DNA from: Gimesia aquarii
Lineage (GTDB): Bacteria; Planctomycetota; Planctomycetia; Planctomycetales; Planctomycetaceae
Direction: 5' to 3'
DNA length: 64,000 nucleotides
Assembly (NCBI RefSeq): GCF_007748175.1
Contig: NZ_CP037422.1
Location: 496,001 to 560,000 of the forward strand
The notes beneath the pieces are model-generated. The model was not told the origin of the DNA, ran no database searches, and saw only the letters and a list, made by a program, of their open reading frames with translations. Below, piece after piece: positions 18,616-29,200 of this stretch (position 1 is the stretch's first letter; each line of letters begins with the position of its first letter). The translations under genes were made by a program, and so were the position numbers.

Positions 18616-18960
18616 TTAAGGAAGCTCTGGTGCTTCAATTGCAATATGAATGTGCGACATCCGACGTCGAATCGTATATGCCATACCTCTGGCACGGGGC
18701 TGAATTCGTTTAAACATGGGCCCGCCATCGACGCGCGCTTCTGTAATCTTCAGACCCTCAACGTTACGGGCACCTTTGTCTTCAGCATTGGCGACCGCAC
18801 TTTTGATGACTTTTTCGAGAAAACGTGCTCCCCGGTTTGGAAGGTACTTTAAAGAATCCAAACCTTCGGAAGTTGTCATTCCTCGAACCAGATCCGCAAA
18901 AGGACGAACTTTCGTTGCTGAAATTCGTGCAAATTTATGTGTTGCTCGAACTTGTCCCAT
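18616..18960 (-). CDS. rplV: 50S ribosomal protein L22
   Basis: This 114-residue L22 has a beta-hairpin that forms part of the exit-tunnel constriction. KFARISATKVRPFADLVRG, LEKVIKSAVANAED, and the hairpin region GPMFKRIQPRARGMAYTIRR with HIHI are typical. The macrolide-relevant hairpin looks ordinary. Confidence 0.97.
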   Translation of the reverse strand: MGQVRATHKFARISATKVRPFADLVRGMTTSEGLDSLKYLPNRGARFLEKVIKSAVANAEDKGARNVEGLKITEARVDGGPMFKRIQPRARGMAYTIRRRMSHIHIAIEAPELP

Positions 18961-19040
18961 AACGATTACTCCACTTCACTATTACATAATTCATATACGT
19001 TATCGACTGCCACAGTCGTAATAACAACAAACAAAAACGT

Positions 19041-19307
19041 TTATTTCTTCTTGGCGGTATGGCCTCGAAAGGTTCGGGTCTGGGAAAATTCACCCAATTT
19101 ATGCCCTACCATTTCTTCCGTGACATACACGCTTAAGTGAGCGCGCCCATTATGCACCAGGAATGTATGACCTACAAATTCCGGAGCAATGGTTGAAGAC
19201 CGAGCCCATGTCTTAATCGATTCTTTTCTACCCGATTCGTTCAGCTTCTCAATTTTTTTGAGAAGCTTTACATCAACATAAGGCCCTTTTTTCAGTGAGC
19301 GACCCAT
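19041..19307 (-). CDS. rpsS: 30S ribosomal protein S19
   Basis: This 88-residue S19 of the 30S head partners S13. [33 protein letters not shown] and [17 protein letters not shown] are diagnostic. The start is the ATG preceded by GAGGAC; a frame five codons longer is not needed. Order rplB-rpsS-rplV is standard. Confidence 0.97.
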   Translation of the reverse strand: MGRSLKKGPYVDVKLLKKIEKLNESGRKESIKTWARSSTIAPEFVGHTFLVHNGRAHLSVYVTEEMVGHKLGEFSQTRTFRGHTAKKK

Positions 19308-19365
19308 AAAATTTGTCCTCAATTATCGAAAACGATATTTAAACTTTTAAAATTAAACTATTGTC

Positions 19366-20223
19366 TCAGAGCTTCAATTGGCCATAACGACGTGACTTAC
19401 GACGCCTGATAATGGCTTTGGAAGAAGCTTTTCTTTTCTTTCGTGTCTTACCACCTTTGGCGAGCTTACCAGTTGGGCTACAAGGATGGCGGCCTCCTGA
19501 GTTTCGGCCTTCCCCCCCCCCCATCGGGTGAGCAACTGGGTTCATACAGGTTCCACGAACATGAGGACGTCGCCCCATCCATCGTTTTCGACCTGCTTTA
19601 CCCAAGACGATTTTAGTATGTTCGGAATTACCAATTTCACCGAGTGTGGCGCGACAGGAACTGGGAACACGTCTGACTTCTCCCGAAGGCAGAGTAATCT
19701 GAGCCCAGTTGTCTTCACGTGCATTCAACACAGCTGAAGTGCCTGCACTGCGGCAGAGCTGTCCTCCACGGCCTGGTTGCATTTCTACATTATGGATGAT
19801 TGAACCAAGTGGCATGCTTGCTAAAGGCATGCAGTTACCAGTGTTTGGTTCCACTTTTTCTCCACTGATGACAGTGTCTCCCGCAGCCAGACCTTCTGGA
19901 GCAAGAATATATCGTTTTTCACCATCCACATAATGTAATAGTGCGATCCGAGCAGATCGGTTGGGATCGTACTCGATACCGTTTACCTTGGCAGGCACAC
20001 CATCTTTGTTGCGACGAAAATCAATCATGCGATACATCCGCTTGTGTCCGCCACCACGGTGACGGGCAGTGATCACACCTTGATTGTTTCGTCCCCCCTT
20101 TTTCTTGTATCGCTTAACCAGGGATTTCTCAGGAGCTTTCTTACGATCAGTGATCGCTGCAAAGTCGCTCACCGATGCGCCGCGCCGACCTGGTGTCGTT
20201 GGCTTGTAGTATCGGATTCCCAT
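19366..20223 (-). CDS. rplB: 50S ribosomal protein L2
   Basis: This 285-residue L2 is essential for subunit joining and peptidyl transfer. [20 protein letters not shown], the central [40 protein letters not shown] and the catalytic-centre segment [18 protein letters not shown] are all present. The universally conserved GGG codons are encoded here by a run of eleven G, a homopolymer worth checking for read errors. It has a GAGGTG ribosome binding site. Confidence 0.97.
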   Translation of the reverse strand: MGIRYYKPTTPGRRGASVSDFAAITDRKKAPEKSLVKRYKKKGGRNNQGVITARHRGGGHKRMYRMIDFRRNKDGVPAKVNGIEYDPNRSARIALLHYVDGEKRYILAPEGLAAGDTVISGEKVEPNTGNCMPLASMPLGSIIHNVEMQPGRGGQLCRSAGTSAVLNAREDNWAQITLPSGEVRRVPSSCRATLGEIGNSEHTKIVLGKAGRKRWMGRRPHVRGTCMNPVAHPMGGGEGRNSGGRHPCSPTGKLAKGGKTRKKRKASSKAIIRRRKSRRYGQLKL

Positions 20224-20305
20224 AATTTATCACCTCAAAATATGTTTGGCTTTGAAACCAATCATTAAAAAATCTTTAGGTCAAACTCAATCGAAAACAC
20301 ATCTC

Positions 20306-20614
20306 TTAGAAGAACGAAATTCGATCATCTTCGTGAAGCTCGACAATTGCCTTTTTCCACGATTTGGTATAACCAATTTTGTGTTTATGCCGACGCGGTT
20401 TTCCAATTCTGTTTTGAGTGCGAACTGAAACTACACGCACGTTCCACAAATCAGAGACCGCATTCTTAATGTCTGTTTTTGTAGCAGACTTATCAACAAC
20501 GAACGTGTATGAATTATAAGACTCAGACAGGTGAGTCCCTTTTTCTGTAACCAATGGCCGGATGACGACCTGATACGGCTTCAGTTGAACGCCTTTTTTT
20601 AAACCATCCGACAT
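20306..20614 (-). CDS. rplW: 50S ribosomal protein L23
   Basis: This 102-residue L23 at the tunnel exit binds trigger factor. YQVVIRPLVTEKGTHLSE, the YTFVVDKSATKTDIKNAV segment, and RRHKHKIGYTKSWKKAIV are diagnostic. It follows rplD by 53 bp and has a normal length. Confidence 0.96.
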   Translation of the reverse strand: MSDGLKKGVQLKPYQVVIRPLVTEKGTHLSESYNSYTFVVDKSATKTDIKNAVSDLWNVRVVSVRTQNRIGKPRRHKHKIGYTKSWKKAIVELHEDDRISFF

Positions 20615-20667
20615 GACAACTAACCTCGATATCCAAACTGGAATATTAAACTACAAATCGCGTTAAA

Positions 20668-21297
20668 TTAATCTTCAGCCCGACCAAGCAACCGGTCTAA
20701 AGCAGACTTGGTCAAAACCATTTGCCGTTGATGCAGAACGTCATAGGCGTTCAAATCAGCAGCAGGTGAGACCTGCACCTTCTCAATATTTCGAGCAGAC
20801 TTCCAGACAACAGGATCGTGCTGGTCGATTGTCAGCAAACAGCTGGTCTCAGACAATCCCAGTGCTTTTAGTACGCTTGTGACTTCTTTGGTCTTGGGCA
20901 CTTCCATTGCTAATTCATCAATGAGTGTGACCTGCTCATCTTCAAATTTACTTAAAATGGCCATACGCGTTGCCAGCTTTACCGCTTTTTTCGGCAGACG
21001 ATATGACCAGTCTTTGGGCCTCTTGGCAAATGTATGACCACCACCTCGACGCACGGGTGTTCGAGAAGAACCGGCACGAGCACGGCCTGTTCCCTTTTGG
21101 CGATACAGCTTTGCTGTACTGCCTCTCACTTCACCACGGGTTTTGGTTTTGGAAGAACCAATTCTTTTATTCGCCTCATACATCACTACTACATCGTGCA
21201 GCAATTGACGATTGATGCCACCCGCCAATTCGGTAGCTTCGAACTCATATTTGCCAACTTCTTTGCCAGCTTTATCTTGAATTGCAACAGAAATCAT
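20668..21297 (-). CDS. rplD: 50S ribosomal protein L4
   Basis: This 209-residue L4 has a loop that lines the exit tunnel. The loop is recognised by KTRGEVRGSTAKLYRQKGTG and RARAGSSRTPVRRGGGHTF, followed by LPKKAVKLATRMAIL. In some bacteria L4 also represses its own S10 operon, but no matching leader structure was identified here. Confidence 0.97.
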   Translation of the reverse strand: MISVAIQDKAGKEVGKYEFEATELAGGINRQLLHDVVVMYEANKRIGSSKTKTRGEVRGSTAKLYRQKGTGRARAGSSRTPVRRGGGHTFAKRPKDWSYRLPKKAVKLATRMAILSKFEDEQVTLIDELAMEVPKTKEVTSVLKALGLSETSCLLTIDQHDPVVWKSARNIEKVQVSPAADLNAYDVLHQRQMVLTKSALDRLLGRAED

Positions 21298-21352
21298 TTT
21301 GACACCATTTATAAAGGCAGAACTACCTGATTACTTCAAACACTCAAAAGAA

Positions 21353-22042
21353 CTAATACTTATTGGTATGGCGAATGATCAGATCCCCACCATTGGGTCC
21401 TGGCACTGCCCCCCGCACCAGGAGAAGATTATTCTCCTCATCAACACGCACAACCTTCAAATGCCTTACCGTAATCTGCTTGCCACCATATCGACCGCCC
21501 ATGCGAGTTCCCTTCATCACACGGGAAGGGTCTGCACTCTGGCCAATGGAACCACCGTGGCGATGAACTCGCTTTACACCATGAGTCGCACGTTGGCCAG
21601 CAAAATTATGTCTCTTCATTACACCAGCAAAACCACGGCCTTTGCTGGTACCAATCACATCAATAAATGCCACATCTGAAAATAAAGAGACGTTCAATTC
21701 ATTTCCAACGGCACAACCATGGTCTTCACCGTCAGTCCGGAACTCACGGATAAATCGTTTGGGTTCACAGCCTGCTTTCTCAACAGTGGTAATGCCTGCT
21801 TCACTCAGTTTTTTTTGTCGCTTGCTATCAAGTGCGGCTACATGTCCACGCTCACTACGGGCGGACAGGCGGCGAGGTTTATCTTCAAAACCAACTTGAA
21901 CCGCTTCATAGCCATCGGTGTCTGCCGTACGCACCTGCAGGACATGACAAGGCCCAGCCTGTATTACAGTGACAGGAACCATGACCCCATCATCATAAAC
22001 TTGCGTCATCCCGACCTTTTTACCCAGTAGACCGACAGGCAT
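21353..22042 (-). CDS. rplC: 50S ribosomal protein L3
   Basis: This 229-residue L3 initiates 50S assembly and reaches the peptidyl transferase centre. GLLGKKVGMTQVYDDGVMVP, FGTSKGRGF-type IGTSKGRGFAGVMKRHNFAG, and SADPSRVMKGTRMGGRYGG are diagnostic. GTG and ATG codons lie 9 and 6 bases upstream in frame; the chosen ATG has the best distance (8 bases) from AAAGG. Confidence 0.96.
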   Translation of the reverse strand: MPVGLLGKKVGMTQVYDDGVMVPVTVIQAGPCHVLQVRTADTDGYEAVQVGFEDKPRRLSARSERGHVAALDSKRQKKLSEAGITTVEKAGCEPKRFIREFRTDGEDHGCAVGNELNVSLFSDVAFIDVIGTSKGRGFAGVMKRHNFAGQRATHGVKRVHRHGGSIGQSADPSRVMKGTRMGGRYGGKQITVRHLKVVRVDEENNLLLVRGAVPGPNGGDLIIRHTNKY

Positions 22043-22201
22043 ACTCATCACCTTTAAATAACGGGAACAAAGCTTCTACGAAATCTGATCTTACAGAACA
22101 GCCAGAAGCATAGCATTACCAGCAAAAGCTGGATCCCTAACCAATCAAGCAAACCCGACGATTGCCAAGCCTGCGAGCATCATAACGAAAACTGAAATAG
22201 A

Positions 22202-22537
22202 CTAGTTTCCGCCAGCGGACGCCTTAATTTTAATATCAACTCCTGCAGGTAATGATAATTTATTCAAAGCATCAATTGTTTTACCTGTAGGAGACAAAAT
22301 ATCTACCAAACGCTTATGAGTTCGAATTTCAAATTGCTCACGCGATTTTTTGTCAATATGCGGTCCTTTAAGAACCGTGTAACGTTCAATGCGTGTGGGC
22401 AACGGAATAGGGCCATGCACGATCGCACCAGTTCGTTTGGCTGTATCAACAATATCTACTGCTGACTGATCCAAAACGGAGTGATCATAAGCTTCCATGC
22501 GAATTCTAATTCGCTCTTGACTCGCAACGGCCACCAA
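22202..22537 (-). CDS. rpsJ: 30S ribosomal protein S10
   Basis: S10 belongs to the 30S head and also acts with NusB in antitermination. [39 protein letters not shown], and [16 protein letters not shown] are diagnostic. No in-frame ATG exists at the start. Translation must begin at TTG or at the GTG one codon later, 5 and 8 bases after AAGGA, so the exact start is uncertain by one codon. A good promoter precedes it. Confidence 0.96.
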   Translation of the reverse strand: MVAVASQERIRIRMEAYDHSVLDQSAVDIVDTAKRTGAIVHGPIPLPTRIERYTVLKGPHIDKKSREQFEIRTHKRLVDILSPTGKTIDALNKLSLPAGVDIKIKASAGGN

Positions 22538-22604
22538 TCATTTCCTTCTCTAAAATAAGATTCTCACCCTGCTTAGAGACCTTCTCCGTGCAAGGAAGCG
22601 AGCA

Positions 22605-22633
22605 ATAGTAATGAGACCCTCTCCGCTTGTCAA
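22605..22633 (-). promoter_or_regulatory. Sigma-70 promoter for the S10 group
   Basis: A consensus TTGACA (22628-22633) and TACTAT (22605-22610) are spaced 17 bp on the minus strand, with the start expected about 60 nt before rpsJ. Two copies of a 12-bp direct repeat lie directly upstream (22640-22651 and 22684-22695). Confidence 0.7.
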
Positions 22634-22798
22634 CAACCTGAAGAACGCTTAAAACGCTTTTTTTCAAATTCTGACATTCTTGAGAAGAACGCTTACCATG
22701 CAGTGTTCAAATGGGAGCTTGGGTCCACATTCAACGAAAAGATACGTTACCCGTTCTGCTGAAAGATACCAAGCGATGCGGACAGGGAATCTTTAAAA

Positions 22799-24898
22799 TT
22801 ATCCAATCATCTCTTTTAAAACGCTGGGTGGGGCAGGAGCATACTTTAATGGTTCCATTGAGAAGGAAGCTCTTCCCTGTGAAAGACTACGAATTTGGGT
22901 AGAGTAGCCAAAAAGTTGTGATAATGGCGCTTCCACTTCCATCACACACAAATCACTTCGCCACTCCGTATTCAGCACAGCCGCATTTCGAGCGCTAAGG
23001 TCTGCCTGGATGTTTCCTCGGAATTCATCAGGGGTGACCACTTCCATTTTCATGATCGGTTCTAATAGTTGGATCTGGGAGTCCATGATACAGCCATGCA
23101 GCGCTTCGGAAACCGCGGCTTCCACGGCGACATCTGTGGTTTCTCCTTCTCTGGTCTGGGCATCGATGACCACAAATTGCACATTCATTAAAGGAAAGCC
23201 AACTTGCCCACCTCCCTCCAGCCCCATTTTCAACGTTTCCAGCATCGTTTTTTCGAAGGCAGGATCCAATTCGCTTGGTTTGAGGTTGCTGATAATGGAG
23301 ACGGAAGAATCGCCTTTAAAAGGCTCCAACCTTAGTTTAATCTTGAAATAAAGGTTTCCTCCTGCAGAAGGGCGGCTGAATTCGACTACTTTCTCAACGG
23401 CCTTTGAAACCGTTTCGCGATAACTGACGCGTGGCTTATGCACTCGGATGCTCAGGTTGAATTCTTTCTGCATCCGATTTCGGAGCACTTCGAGATGCAG
23501 TTCTCCCATTCCGGAAACAATGGTTTGCCCTGTTTCCTCATTGGGGGTGGCTTTAAAGGTGGGGTCTTGTCTGGCTAGTTTCTGCAGTGTTTCTTCCAAT
23601 TTTTTTCGGTCAGCGCTGGACTCGGGCTCGACTGCCATCGAGATCACCGTTTCCGGGAACGAGATGCTTTCCAGTAGAATGGGATGCCGAATATCGCACA
23701 AGGTATCTCCGGTGACGGCTTCTTTCGGGCCAATGACGCCAGCAATATCACCCGCATCAATACAGTCCGTCTCAACTTTCTCACGCGAGTCAGCGTGGAC
23801 GCGCCAAAGCTGGCTGATTAATTCTTTCTTACCCGTCCGGGCATTTAACAGGCGGCTTCCACTTTTCAGTTGGCCGGAATAGACCCGCATGAAACATAAA
23901 TCACCATGTTTATCTGCCTGAATTTTAAAGACGAGCCCACACATGGGCTCATCGACTGAGGGACCTCTTGATTCGGATTCGCCTGCCTTGCCGCCTCTCT
24001 TTTTGGGTTGAGGATTGATTCCTTCCACGGGTGGTCGGTCCAGTGGGCTTGGGAGATAGTTTCCCACGGCATCCAGAACCGGCTGTACTCCTATGTAATT
24101 CAATGCGGAGCCGCAAAACGTCGGCTGCAAGTCTCCCTTTAGTGCGGCAATTCTTAGCAGTCGCAGGATGTCTGCCTCGGCAATCTCTTCAGTTTCATAA
24201 TATTGCTCAAGAATTTCGTCATCCAGTTCGGCAACGGATTCCAGTAGCTTTCCCCGCCATTCCTGGGCTCGTTCCAGGTAGGATTCCGGAATCTCTTTGG
24301 CTTCGAATTGGGAACCTTTGGAGTCTGCATCGTAATACAGAGCCTGCATTTTGATTAAATCGATGATTCCCTGGAAGGAGTCATCGGCAGAGGTCGAGCC
24401 TTCACCGATGGGAATTTGCATTGCCACTGGTTTGGCGATGAGCCGTTTTTCAATTTCTTGAAAGGTGCGTTCAAAACTTGCGCCGATACGATCCATCTTA
24501 TTGATGAAGCAAATCCGGGGCACGTTATATTTATCGGCTTGTCGCCAGACTGTCTCGCTTTGTGCTTCGACTCCCTCCATGGCGCTAAAGACGACCACAG
24601 CGCCATCGAGTACACGCAGGCTGCGTTCTACTTCGGCTGTAAAGTCAACATGCCCGGGGGTATCAATGATATTGATCGAGTAATCTTTCCATTGGCAGCT
24701 AATCGCAGCGGAGTAGATCGTGATGCCCCGCTTGGCTTCTTCTTCGTCAAAATCAGTAATTGTCGTTCCTTCATCGACATTTCCCATGCGATGTGATGAG
24801 CCGGTGTAAAACAAGATTCTCTCGGAAGTTGTTGTCTTACCCGCGTCAATATGGGCAATGATTCCGATGTTTCTGATTTTCTCTGTTGAAGCTGACAT
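22799..24898 (-). CDS. fusA: Elongation factor G, EFG2-like type
   Basis: This 699-residue translational GTPase contains G1 AHIDAGKTT (15-23), switch I RGIT (58-61), G3 DTPGH (79-83) and G4 NKMD (133-136), followed by domains II-V. The last include GMGELHLEVLRNRM and FRGNIQADLSARNA-type domain V sequence. Several stretches follow the mitochondrial EFG2/bacterial spdEFG2 pattern rather than classical FusA: GNVDEGTTITDF, YSINIIDTPGHVDFTAEVERSLRVLDG, and VWRQADKYNVPRICFINKMDRIGASF. EFG2 proteins act with RRF in ribosome recycling, while EFG1 proteins translocate. It occupies the fusA position between rpsG and rpsJ, but a terminator separates it from rpsG. Subtype is inference; the symbol reflects locus position. 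Confidence 0.9.
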   Translation of the reverse strand: MSASTEKIRNIGIIAHIDAGKTTTSERILFYTGSSHRMGNVDEGTTITDFDEEEAKRGITIYSAAISCQWKDYSINIIDTPGHVDFTAEVERSLRVLDGAVVVFSAMEGVEAQSETVWRQADKYNVPRICFINKMDRIGASFERTFQEIEKRLIAKPVAMQIPIGEGSTSADDSFQGIIDLIKMQALYYDADSKGSQFEAKEIPESYLERAQEWRGKLLESVAELDDEILEQYYETEEIAEADILRLLRIAALKGDLQPTFCGSALNYIGVQPVLDAVGNYLPSPLDRPPVEGINPQPKKRGGKAGESESRGPSVDEPMCGLVFKIQADKHGDLCFMRVYSGQLKSGSRLLNARTGKKELISQLWRVHADSREKVETDCIDAGDIAGVIGPKEAVTGDTLCDIRHPILLESISFPETVISMAVEPESSADRKKLEETLQKLARQDPTFKATPNEETGQTIVSGMGELHLEVLRNRMQKEFNLSIRVHKPRVSYRETVSKAVEKVVEFSRPSAGGNLYFKIKLRLEPFKGDSSVSIISNLKPSELDPAFEKTMLETLKMGLEGGGQVGFPLMNVQFVVIDAQTREGETTDVAVEAAVSEALHGCIMDSQIQLLEPIMKMEVVTPDEFRGNIQADLSARNAAVLNTEWRSDLCVMEVEAPLSQLFGYSTQIRSLSQGRASFSMEPLKYAPAPPSVLKEMIG

Positions 24899-25088
24899 CT
24901 TATCCTACAATCCTGTCTGTAAAATCATCTCGTAGTAGCGTTTCTATTAAACACAAACCATTCTGCCGGGACTAGCCTGTGTCCAGGTTTTTTGTAACGT
25001 CTCCAGGAGTGTTTTGGATCTCGTTTCGTCGCTTTGGAGCCGCTACGGTTGAATTGGACGCGTTATAGATACATCGCACTCTACCAAC

Positions 25089-25134
25089 AAAAAAAGACGC
25101 ACGAAGTATTGGCTGAAAGCCATACCAGTGCGTC
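25089..25134 (-). terminator. Terminator between rpsG and fusA
   Basis: On the minus strand an outer GACGCAC/GTGCGTC stem (25096-25102 with 25128-25134) encloses an inner helix, and seven T follow (25089-25095). It lies 22 bp after rpsG and splits the str group. fusA therefore needs its own promoter in the roughly 190 bp before its start, where I see none that is convincing. Confidence 0.85.
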
Positions 25135-25155
25135 CGAATGATCTTAAAAACTACC

Positions 25156-25635
25156 TTAGCGAGAGAAGGCGAAGTGAGCAAATGCTTTGTTCGCTTCCGC
25201 CATTCGATGGATGTTCTCGCGTGTTGTCATTGCAGTACCTTCTCGCTTGTGAGCAGACAAAATCTCGTCAGCGAGCCGAACGTCCATGGGGCGTCCTTTT
25301 TTAGCGCGAATCGCAGCCAAAATCCAGCGAATTGCCAGGGTTTGCTGTCGTTTCGGATTCACGGGAGTAGGAACCTGATACGTAGCTCCCCCAACTCGTT
25401 TTGAACGAACTTCAATACCTGGCTTCACATTCTCAACAGCTTGTGTGAAAACTTCAATCGGTTCCTCGTCTGGTACACGTTCCTTGATGCGGTCCAAGGC
25501 AGCATAAAAAACGTTTTGAGCAACGCTTTTTTTGCCATCATGCATCAGGCAATTCACAAACTTTGAAGCCAACAGTGAATTAAACCGTGGATCCGGCTTG
25601 AGCTGTGATGCACTGGCTGTAAACTTCTTGCCCAT
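25156..25635 (-). CDS. rpsG: 30S ribosomal protein S7
   Basis: This 159-residue S7 nucleates the 30S head and touches the E-site t[43 protein letters not shown] and the end [11 protein letters not shown] are diagnostic. The internal ATG (MGKKFTAS) behind AGGA gives the family length; a frame 47 codons longer runs back into rpsL and was rejected. Confidence 0.97.
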   Translation of the reverse strand: MGKKFTASASQLKPDPRFNSLLASKFVNCLMHDGKKSVAQNVFYAALDRIKERVPDEEPIEVFTQAVENVKPGIEVRSKRVGGATYQVPTPVNPKRQQTLAIRWILAAIRAKKGRPMDVRLADEILSAHKREGTAMTTRENIHRMAEANKAFAHFAFSR

Positions 25636-25726
25636 TCCTACAATTCCTCTGACTTTAATTTCAATGTCCAAACCGAACACTGACTGAATGTAATCAAATA
25701 CTTGAAAATCGATTATTAAAGAACGC

Positions 25727-26098
25727 CTATTTGGGGCGTTTTGTACCATAGCGACTACGTGCCTGACGGCGGTCATTCACACCAAGGGTGTCAAGTACTC
25801 CGCGGATCACTTTATAACGAACACCGGGCAAGTCACGAACACGACCACCGCGTACCAGGACAATCGAGTGTTCCTGCAGGTTATGACCTTCTCCAGGAAT
25901 ATAGGCTGTCAGCTCTTTTCCATTTGAAAGTCGCACACGAGCGACTTTACGCAAGGCGGAGTTTGGCTTTTTAGGAGTTACCGTTTTGACCTGTAAACAC
26001 ACACCGCGCTTCTGAGGGCAACCCTCCAGCAGGGGAGTTTTACTCTTGGAAACTGGCTTTTTTCTCGGTTTACGAATCAACTGGTTAATTGTTGGCAT
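25727..26098 (-). CDS. rpsL: 30S ribosomal protein S12
   Basis: This 123-residue S12 monitors codon-anticodon pairing. [34 protein letters not shown] and the [20 protein letters not shown] segment are invariant. The lysines of TPKKPNS, changed in streptomycin-resistant mutants, are intact. A near-consensus promoter lies about 40 bp upstream. Confidence 0.97.
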   Translation of the reverse strand: MPTINQLIRKPRKKPVSKSKTPLLEGCPQKRGVCLQVKTVTPKKPNSALRKVARVRLSNGKELTAYIPGEGHNLQEHSIVLVRGGRVRDLPGVRYKVIRGVLDTLGVNDRRQARSRYGTKRPK

Positions 26099-26144
26099 TG
26101 AGACAACCCATCTTCACTCAAATCTGAAACGTTAGTAAATATGA

Positions 26145-26173
26145 TATATACAAATGGCCGCTATTTTTGTCAA
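26145..26173 (-). promoter_or_regulatory. Sigma-70 promoter for rpsL-rpsG
   Basis: A consensus TTGACA (26168-26173) and TATATA (26145-26150) are separated by 17 bp on the minus strand, ending 47 bp before the rpsL start. It lies in the 195-bp rpoC-rpsL gap. Confidence 0.7.
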
Positions 26174-26293
26174 AACTAGTTCTATTACCAGCAATAGGAA
26201 CGGGACAATGTATCCCGCCTTACTGCATCCGTCAAGTCTCACGCTGAGTCCATTTACGGTTCTGCTGTAAGACACTCCTCACAGGAAATGAGT

Positions 26294-29200
26294 TCAACTT
26301 GATTTCAACTCATCATCAAATGGGTTGGGGCTGGGGGGGGTATTTTCCATAGGAGCTTCAACCCCACCTTCACTACTGAATTCAGCAGCATCTTGACCAC
26401 CGCCTAGTGGGATGTCCTCCTGGCCGCCACCCAATGGTACCGGTTTGTCAGGCTGGACTTCATTCAACAGGCTCATACGAGCTGCCAGAATCCGTTCTTT
26501 TTCTGCCTTTAATTCTTCTAACGCCTCTGGGCGAATCCGAACTTCAGCAGTCTGGTGTTGATAGAAGCCTGTTCCCGCTGGTACCAGGTGACCTAAAATG
26601 ACATTTTCTTTTAAGCCTACAAGGTAGTCAACGCGACCACCAAGTGCAGCTTCAGTAAGTACCTTCGTTGTTTCCTGGAAGCTGGCTGCCGAGATGAAGC
26701 TTTCACTTTGCACTGATGCTTTCGTAATACCAAGGAGCTGTGAACTGGCAGACGCTGGCTTAGGTTTTGTAAAGCTGGCAGGAGCCTGTCCGGCAAGTTC
26801 CACTTGTGCATTTACTTCTTCAATGGTTGAGAGTGGTACCAAGTCATCTGGCTGGAAGTCAGTATCACCAGAGTCAACCACTTTCACACAAGCGATGGTT
26901 TCTTCATTGATCTTCTGGAAAGTCAGCTTATCGAGCACAATTCCCGGCAACAAGTTCGTATCGCCCACATCTTCGACAAGTACTTTGCTTAACATGCGGG
27001 AAATGATGATTTCGAGATGCTTGTCATCGATTGTCACACGTTGAGCACGGTACACATTTTGAATTTCGTGCAGCAAGTATTGCTGAACGGCTTCGGTTCC
27101 ACTGACACGCAAAATATCATGTGGAACAAGTGGGCCACGAACCAAAGCATCGCCGGCTTTTACGAGGTCGCCGGCATGGACTAATAAGTGCTTACCGTGG
27201 GGAATCACGTGTTCGACTTCGGTTCCATCTTCGCCGCGAACAATCACAATTCGCTTGCCGCGTTTCTTCTCAGGCACAAATTCGACTTCACCATCGATTT
27301 CCGCCAAAACGGACGGATCTTTGGGGCGACGTGCTTCAAACAGCTCAGTCACACGAGGCAGACCACCGGTAATGTCTTGAGTACCCGAAGATTCACGTGG
27401 GTTTTTAGCGACGACAGTACCTGCGGTAATTTGTTGTCCTTCTTCCACTTCAAGGCTTGCCTTTTCAGGAAGATAATAGAAGTCCAAAATCTTGCCTGTA
27501 CCATCTTCGATAATAATCTGCGGATGTAATTCGCCTTTATGCTCAATTATAGAACGACGAACGTGACCACTGGGGTCTTTGTCAGTTCGAATGGTTTTGC
27601 CTTCGACACACTCTTCAAATCGAACACGCCCGCCTACTTCCGCCAGAATGGAAATCGAGTGTGGGTCCCATTGACAGATGACTTGCCCTTCATCAATCTC
27701 ATCACCTTCATTGACCATCAGAGTCGCACCATTGGGAATGGTATAGCGTTCCAATTCACGACCTTTAGGATCGTTAATCACCACTTCACCATTTCGCGTC
27801 AGCACCACGCTCAGACCTTCGCTATTCACAACTGATCGAATGCGGGCGAATGTCGCTTTACCGGCACGACGCGTGCGAATTTCGTTCTCTTCCACTTCAC
27901 GAGAGGCTGTTCCACCAATGTGGAAGGTACGCATCGTTAACTGGGTTCCAGGTTCACCCACACTTTGTGCAGCAATGATACCCACTGCCAGGCCTTCTTC
28001 TACGAGTGAACCTGTGGAGAGGTCCATACCGTAACAGAGCCGGCAGATCCCCAATGAGGATTCGCAAGTCATCGGGCTGCGAACCTGAATTTTTTCCAGC
28101 CCCATTTCTTCAATGCGACGGGCAATGTCCACAGTAATCAGTTCATTTTCCCGCACGATCACTTCATCAGTAATTGGATCGACGATATTGGTACGACTGA
28201 CACGACCACGAATCGCGTCGGTCAAACTCATTTCGACTTTTTCGCCTCGATAGACAACTCCACGAGTCATACCTTGGGCGGTACCACAATCATGCTCTGT
28301 GACGACCACGTTTTGACAGATGTCGGCGAGTTTACGGGTCAGGTAACCACTATCGGCAGTTTTCAATGCTGTATCGGCCAGACCTTTACGTGCACCGTGA
28401 GTTGAACTGAAATATTCCAGAACGGTCAGGCCTTCACGGAAATTCGCCTTAATGGGAGTTTCGATGATCTCACCACTTGGCTTGGCCATCAGCCCACGCA
28501 TACCACCCAGCTGACGCATCTGTTCGATACCACCACGGGCACCAGAATTCGACATCAGGTAAATGGGGTTCACATAGCGACCTTCATCCCGATAATCATT
28601 TTCCAGTTCATGCATCATGGAATTTGTGATCAATTCACGTGCGTGAGTCCAGGTATCAAGCACCTGGTTATAGCGTTCTTCTGCTGTAATCAAACCACGC
28701 TCATAAAGCTTGGTTTTTTGCAGGACTGTTTTTTCTGAGTCGGAAATCACTTTTCCTTTGTTGGGTGCTGTCTTCAAATCGCTGGTTGCGAAAGAAAGAC
28801 CACTCAACGTTGATTCCCGGAAACCAGTTTCCTTCATCTTGTCGAGCAGGTTAATCGTTTCGCGTCGACCCAATTCCAGATAGCAGTCAGAAATCACATT
28901 GGAAAGATCACGACCTTTCATCGTCAGGTTATAGAAGGCCATTTTTCTGGGCAGGATGTCGTTGAAAATAACGCGTCCTACCGTCGTTTCGATTAAACCT
29001 CCCATCTTATAATGATCGGCGCCATCCCCCTTGATTCGTCGATCTGAGGGCATGCGCACTTTGATAATTGCGTGGCGATCTAATTTGCCTTGCTGGAATC
29101 CAGCATGCACTTCACCCACACTGGAGAAGATCATGCCTTCTCCACGTCGCTCTGTTTTCTTTAGCGTGAGGTAGTAGCAACCCATCACGATATCCTGCGA

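Noticed and set aside
25636-25776. 47-codon N-terminal extension of S7
   Set aside because: It overlaps rpsL and is unlike any S7; the internal ATG has a good ribosome binding site.
26204-26220. CGGGA/TCCCG repeat in the rpoC-rpsL gap
   Set aside because: Only five pairs with no U-run; too weak to call as the rpoC terminator.
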